A stretch of DNA of 6,549 bases, taken from the NCBI GenBank assembly GCA_001872985.1, contig MNYA01000391.1, positions 1 through 6,549 on the forward strand, read 5' to 3'. The first letter of the stretch is position 1. Every line of letters starts with the position of its first letter. This stretch comes from a bacterium CG2_30_54_10. GTDB lineage: Bacteria; Muiribacteriota; Ozemobacteria; Ozemobacterales; Ozemobacteraceae. The translations under genes were made by a program, and so were the position numbers. The notes below the pieces were generated by a model, which searched no databases, had not been told where the DNA came from, and saw only the letters and a list, made by a program, of their open reading frames with translations. Below, piece after piece: positions 4,647-6,549 of this stretch.

Positions 4647-6314
4647 CTAAAATTTGTGAAGGCCTTCGAAAAATCTCTGTTCGCGCCTGAGTTGGTCCAA
4701 GGCGGGGCCCATCAGCGGAGCGCAATCCCAAAGGCTCTCCTGGATAATCTGTTTCAAGGCATCCGGCCCGGTTTCCTGCGAGCGGGATCTGATCCAGCCG
4801 CGGCTGTCGACCGCCAGAACGATCGGCCGGGGAAGATCCGGAACGATTCCTTCGCAGATTTGAGGGAAAAGCCGTTCGGAACCGGAACCGGAATCAGCTC
4901 CCGAACTCTGAAACAAAACGATTGCCTTTAGATTTTCGGCTTTCAACGCCGCAACCCGGCGCGAGAATTCTTCGCCCGCAAGAGCAGCTCTGTCAGCGGG
5001 TTGAGCGGAAATAATCAGAACCAATCCTGGTTGTCTCTCAAGCAGATCGCCCAGGGTTCCACGCTTTTCAAGGTTTATTATTATCGGTATCTGGCGGGTA
5101 TCGAAACCTGGTTCGGAAATGCGGGAAAAACCGGAAAAACCGGAAAGAAGGCTTTCGGTCGAGGCGAGTTCTTTTGTTCCGCCGGCGCCGCCGAGAAGAG
5201 TGACCGACGCAGCCTCGGAACGCGGGGAATCCCCCGAAACATTGTAGGCGGAGATGCTCATGCTGGCGGTGTCTCCAGGGTTGAAACCCCTGGACAACCT
5301 GACCGAGGTGAGAGGGGAAGACGCGTTCGCGACGAGCCATTCCCCGTCGCGCCAAACCTTGAACGAGTCGGCTCCGCCGACCAGCTTCCAGTTCAGAACG
5401 AATGACCTTGACCCGACCTCGGTTGCCCATGGTCTCTCCGGAGTGGAAGGTTTGAGAAGAACGTTGACCTCGTTTGAGAACTCCGAATCGCCGGTTCCGT
5501 TCCTTGCGATGACCTTCGCCTTGACCACCGTTCCCGGAAGACACCCAGTCACCAGAAAACTCGTTGTCGTTGCGGAGGTCACCCCTTGAGGCTCGCCGTT
5601 TTTGTAGACTGCATATCCGGTAGCGCCGTCGACGGAGTTCCAACTCAAGCGGAACTCGGTTTGTCCGATATCCGCCGCCGCGACCTCGATCTTTGGGGAT
5701 GGCGGCTTCAACCGTATATGAACGGTCTTTGAAGGATAAGACGGGGAGGACGGATTGATCGAAACGATGTAGACCGTCATGGATGCTCCAGGCGTGAAAG
5801 GCCCGAGAACGATGCTCGTCTGGGAAGCCGGAACGGTCGCGAGCAGGTCTTTAGGGTAGTTGTAGATCTGATACTCGTTGACGGTGGGCACCGCCTGCCA
5901 GGCTATCCTGAAGGTTGTCGAGGTCACATCGGTCACAAAAACCGGATCGGGTGACGGCGGGCCAAGGAGGACCCATGTTGCCGAAGAGATTCCAAGGAGA
6001 TGGCCTTCGTGATATGTCACCACTTCGACTTTCACGCGAAAGGCTGGGGGCATTCCAAAAACCATCTGTGATGTGATGAACCCGGAAACATAGTACAGCG
6101 CCCGATCGACCCTGACCTGGTAATGTGTACGGTTATTGAAAGCCGGATAGGCTACCCAGTCAACGCGAAAAGAATCGGGTGTGATCCCCGATATTTTCGG
6201 AACGGAAAGATGGTCTTCAGGGGGTGCTCCCCAAGCGGTGTTGATGCCAACATTCGTCACCGCTAACACCACCGCGGCGGCAATAACCATCAACGCAACG
6301 GGAAAACCTTTCAT
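4647..6314 (-). CDS. Secreted protein with four fn3 domains and a cysteine-less thioredoxin-like domain
   Basis: This is a 555-residue exported protein. Residues 1-30 form a signal peptide (MKGF, a hydrophobic core, then AWGA before PP); no lipobox or C-terminal anchor is seen. Four fibronectin type III domains follow (about 36-118, 119-203, 204-288, 289-374), marked by FRVDW, FRIAW, FRLSW and FVLNW, with the Trp at 53, 139, 225 and 309. A Gly/Ser-rich linker (375-408) leads to a C-terminal domain (about 409-528): strand, GTLGDLL, strand LVLIISA, long helix, strand KAIVLFQ, then RPIVLAVDSRGWI and a final helix. This order fits a TlpA/AhpC-like thioredoxin fold, with the Pro before IVLAVD at the cis-proline position. 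The CxxC position reads AQPADRAA, and the only cysteines are 258, 487 and 531. A binding or structural role is therefore more likely than redox catalysis (inference). The start at 6314 is chosen for its AAGGAG site and signal peptide. A longer frame reaches 6446, but its extra 44 residues are not convincing. Confidence 0.88.
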   Translation of the reverse strand: MKGFPVALMVIAAAVVLAVTNVGINTAWGAPPEDHLSVPKISGITPDSFRVDWVAYPAFNNRTHYQVRVDRALYYVSGFITSQMVFGMPPAFRVKVEVVTYHEGHLLGISSATWVLLGPPSPDPVFVTDVTSTTFRIAWQAVPTVNEYQIYNYPKDLLATVPASQTSIVLGPFTPGASMTVYIVSINPSSPSYPSKTVHIRLKPPSPKIEVAAADIGQTEFRLSWNSVDGATGYAVYKNGEPQGVTSATTTSFLVTGCLPGTVVKAKVIARNGTGDSEFSNEVNVLLKPSTPERPWATEVGSRSFVLNWKLVGGADSFKVWRDGEWLVANASSPLTSVRLSRGFNPGDTASMSISAYNVSGDSPRSEAASVTLLGGAGGTKELASTESLLSGFSGFSRISEPGFDTRQIPIIINLEKRGTLGDLLERQPGLVLIISAQPADRAALAGEEFSRRVAALKAENLKAIVLFQSSGADSGSGSERLFPQICEGIVPDLPRPIVLAVDSRGWIRSRSQETGPDALKQIIQESLWDCAPLMGPALDQLRREQRFFEGLHKF

Positions 6315-6322
6315 TCGAAATT

Positions 6323-6328
6323 CTCCTT
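6323..6328 (-). promoter_or_regulatory. Shine-Dalgarno site deciding the start of the fn3 gene
   Basis: On the minus strand AAGGAG lies 8 bases before the ATG at 6314-6312. The frame stays open to an earlier ATG at 6446, but that ATG has no comparable site and would bury the signal peptide at residue 45 of the product. This site therefore decides the start. Confidence 0.85.
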
Positions 6329-6353
6329 GGTACGGTACGTGATTGCCAAACTT

Positions 6354-6475
6354 GTAACTTCTCAATAAAGCCGGGCAAGGATGATTTTTTCGAGAATTGC
6401 CATTTTCAAAACCCAGTCCAAATGACTGACTCACATTTTCATTCATTTGTCTACCCCGAGTTATTGAGAAGTTAC
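6354..6475. repeat. 122-bp segment bounded by 15-bp perfect inverted repeats
   Basis: GTAACTTCTCAATAA (6354-6368) is the exact reverse complement of TTATTGAGAAGTTAC (6461-6475). The similarity runs inward for a few more bases (AGCCGGG against CTCGGGG). The 92 bases between the arms hold no gene. The layout resembles a miniature transposable element (MITE) or the fused ends of a lost insertion sequence. No clear target duplication abuts the arms. Alternatively, the arms are operator sites or a long-range stem in the leader of the fn3 gene, whose start lies 39 bases beyond the nearer arm. Confidence 0.65.
6381..6409 (-). promoter_or_regulatory. Candidate promoter of the fn3 gene
   Basis: On the minus strand TTGAAA (6409-6404, 5 of 6 to -35) is followed after 17 bases by AATCAT (6386-6381, 4 of 6 to -10). 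Transcription would begin near 6374, giving a leader of about 60 bases that contains one inverted-repeat arm and the AAGGAG site. If used, it would exclude the earlier ATG at 6446. The match was made by eye and is weak at -10. Confidence 0.25.
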
Positions 6476-6549
6476 TGCCATTTCTCCAAATTTGAAAAAA
6501 AGTAAGTGTTTAGTCTGCTGAAGTGAATACCTCGAACCCTCGCTCAAAC
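6476..6549. other. Intergenic end of window, nothing identified
   Basis: These 74 bases, beyond the inverted repeat and upstream of the fn3 gene, contain an A-rich run at about 6494-6504. I see no coding frame with a ribosome site, no convincing promoter on either strand and no terminator hairpin. Confidence 0.5.

Noticed and set aside
5001..5643. Open frames of up to 191 codons overlapping the fn3 gene in other frames
   Set aside because: The products are low-complexity Arg/Gly/Ser-rich shadows, and the fn3 frame accounts for the whole region with regular domain spacing.

Overview
The window is bacterial, compactly coded and of intermediate GC. It carries five protein genes: four on the plus strand (23-4635), then one convergent gene on the minus strand (4647-6314). 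No rRNA, tRNA, CRISPR array or transposase gene is visible. Shine-Dalgarno sites, a cleavable signal peptide and an ABC-2 exporter fit a bacterium with an ordinary secretion system. The mix of zinc-ribbon proteins, long coiled coils and fibronectin type III (fn3) secreted proteins suggests an uncultured or deep-branching, probably Gram-negative, lineage. The sequence alone does not allow a taxon to be named.

Layout. 23-913 and 910-1992 are the ATPase and permease of an ABC-2 type exporter, translationally coupled by an ATGA overlap. After a 96-base gap holding a candidate promoter, 2089-3975 encodes a 628-residue coiled-coil protein. Its C-terminal part reads as a GrpE-like domain, then a four-cysteine zinc ribbon, then a TPR-like helical pair. 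The 198-base gap 3976-4173 contains an imperfect palindromic repeat and a pair of 12-base direct repeats. 4174-4635 encodes a small protein with an N-terminal zinc ribbon, a Pro/Ser/Glu linker containing (Glu-His)5, and a C-terminal membrane helix. It ends 11 bases from the stop of the minus-strand gene. That gene (4647-6314) encodes a secreted protein with four fn3 domains and a C-terminal thioredoxin-like domain lacking the redox cysteines. The last 235 bases are its leader, with a 15-base perfect inverted repeat (arms 6354-6368 and 6461-6475).

How the genes may work together. The ABC pair is clearly one functional unit. The GrpE-like protein and the zinc-ribbon membrane protein share orientation and a zinc-ribbon theme, so they may be a cytoplasmic chaperone or scaffold component and a membrane-bound partner. 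That link is inference. The fn3 gene is convergent and probably an independent transcription unit. The least ordinary items are the GrpE-like/zinc-ribbon fusion, the cysteine-less thioredoxin-like fold joined to fn3 domains, and the inverted-repeat element in the fn3 gene's leader, one end of which is partly matched in the 3976-4173 gap.
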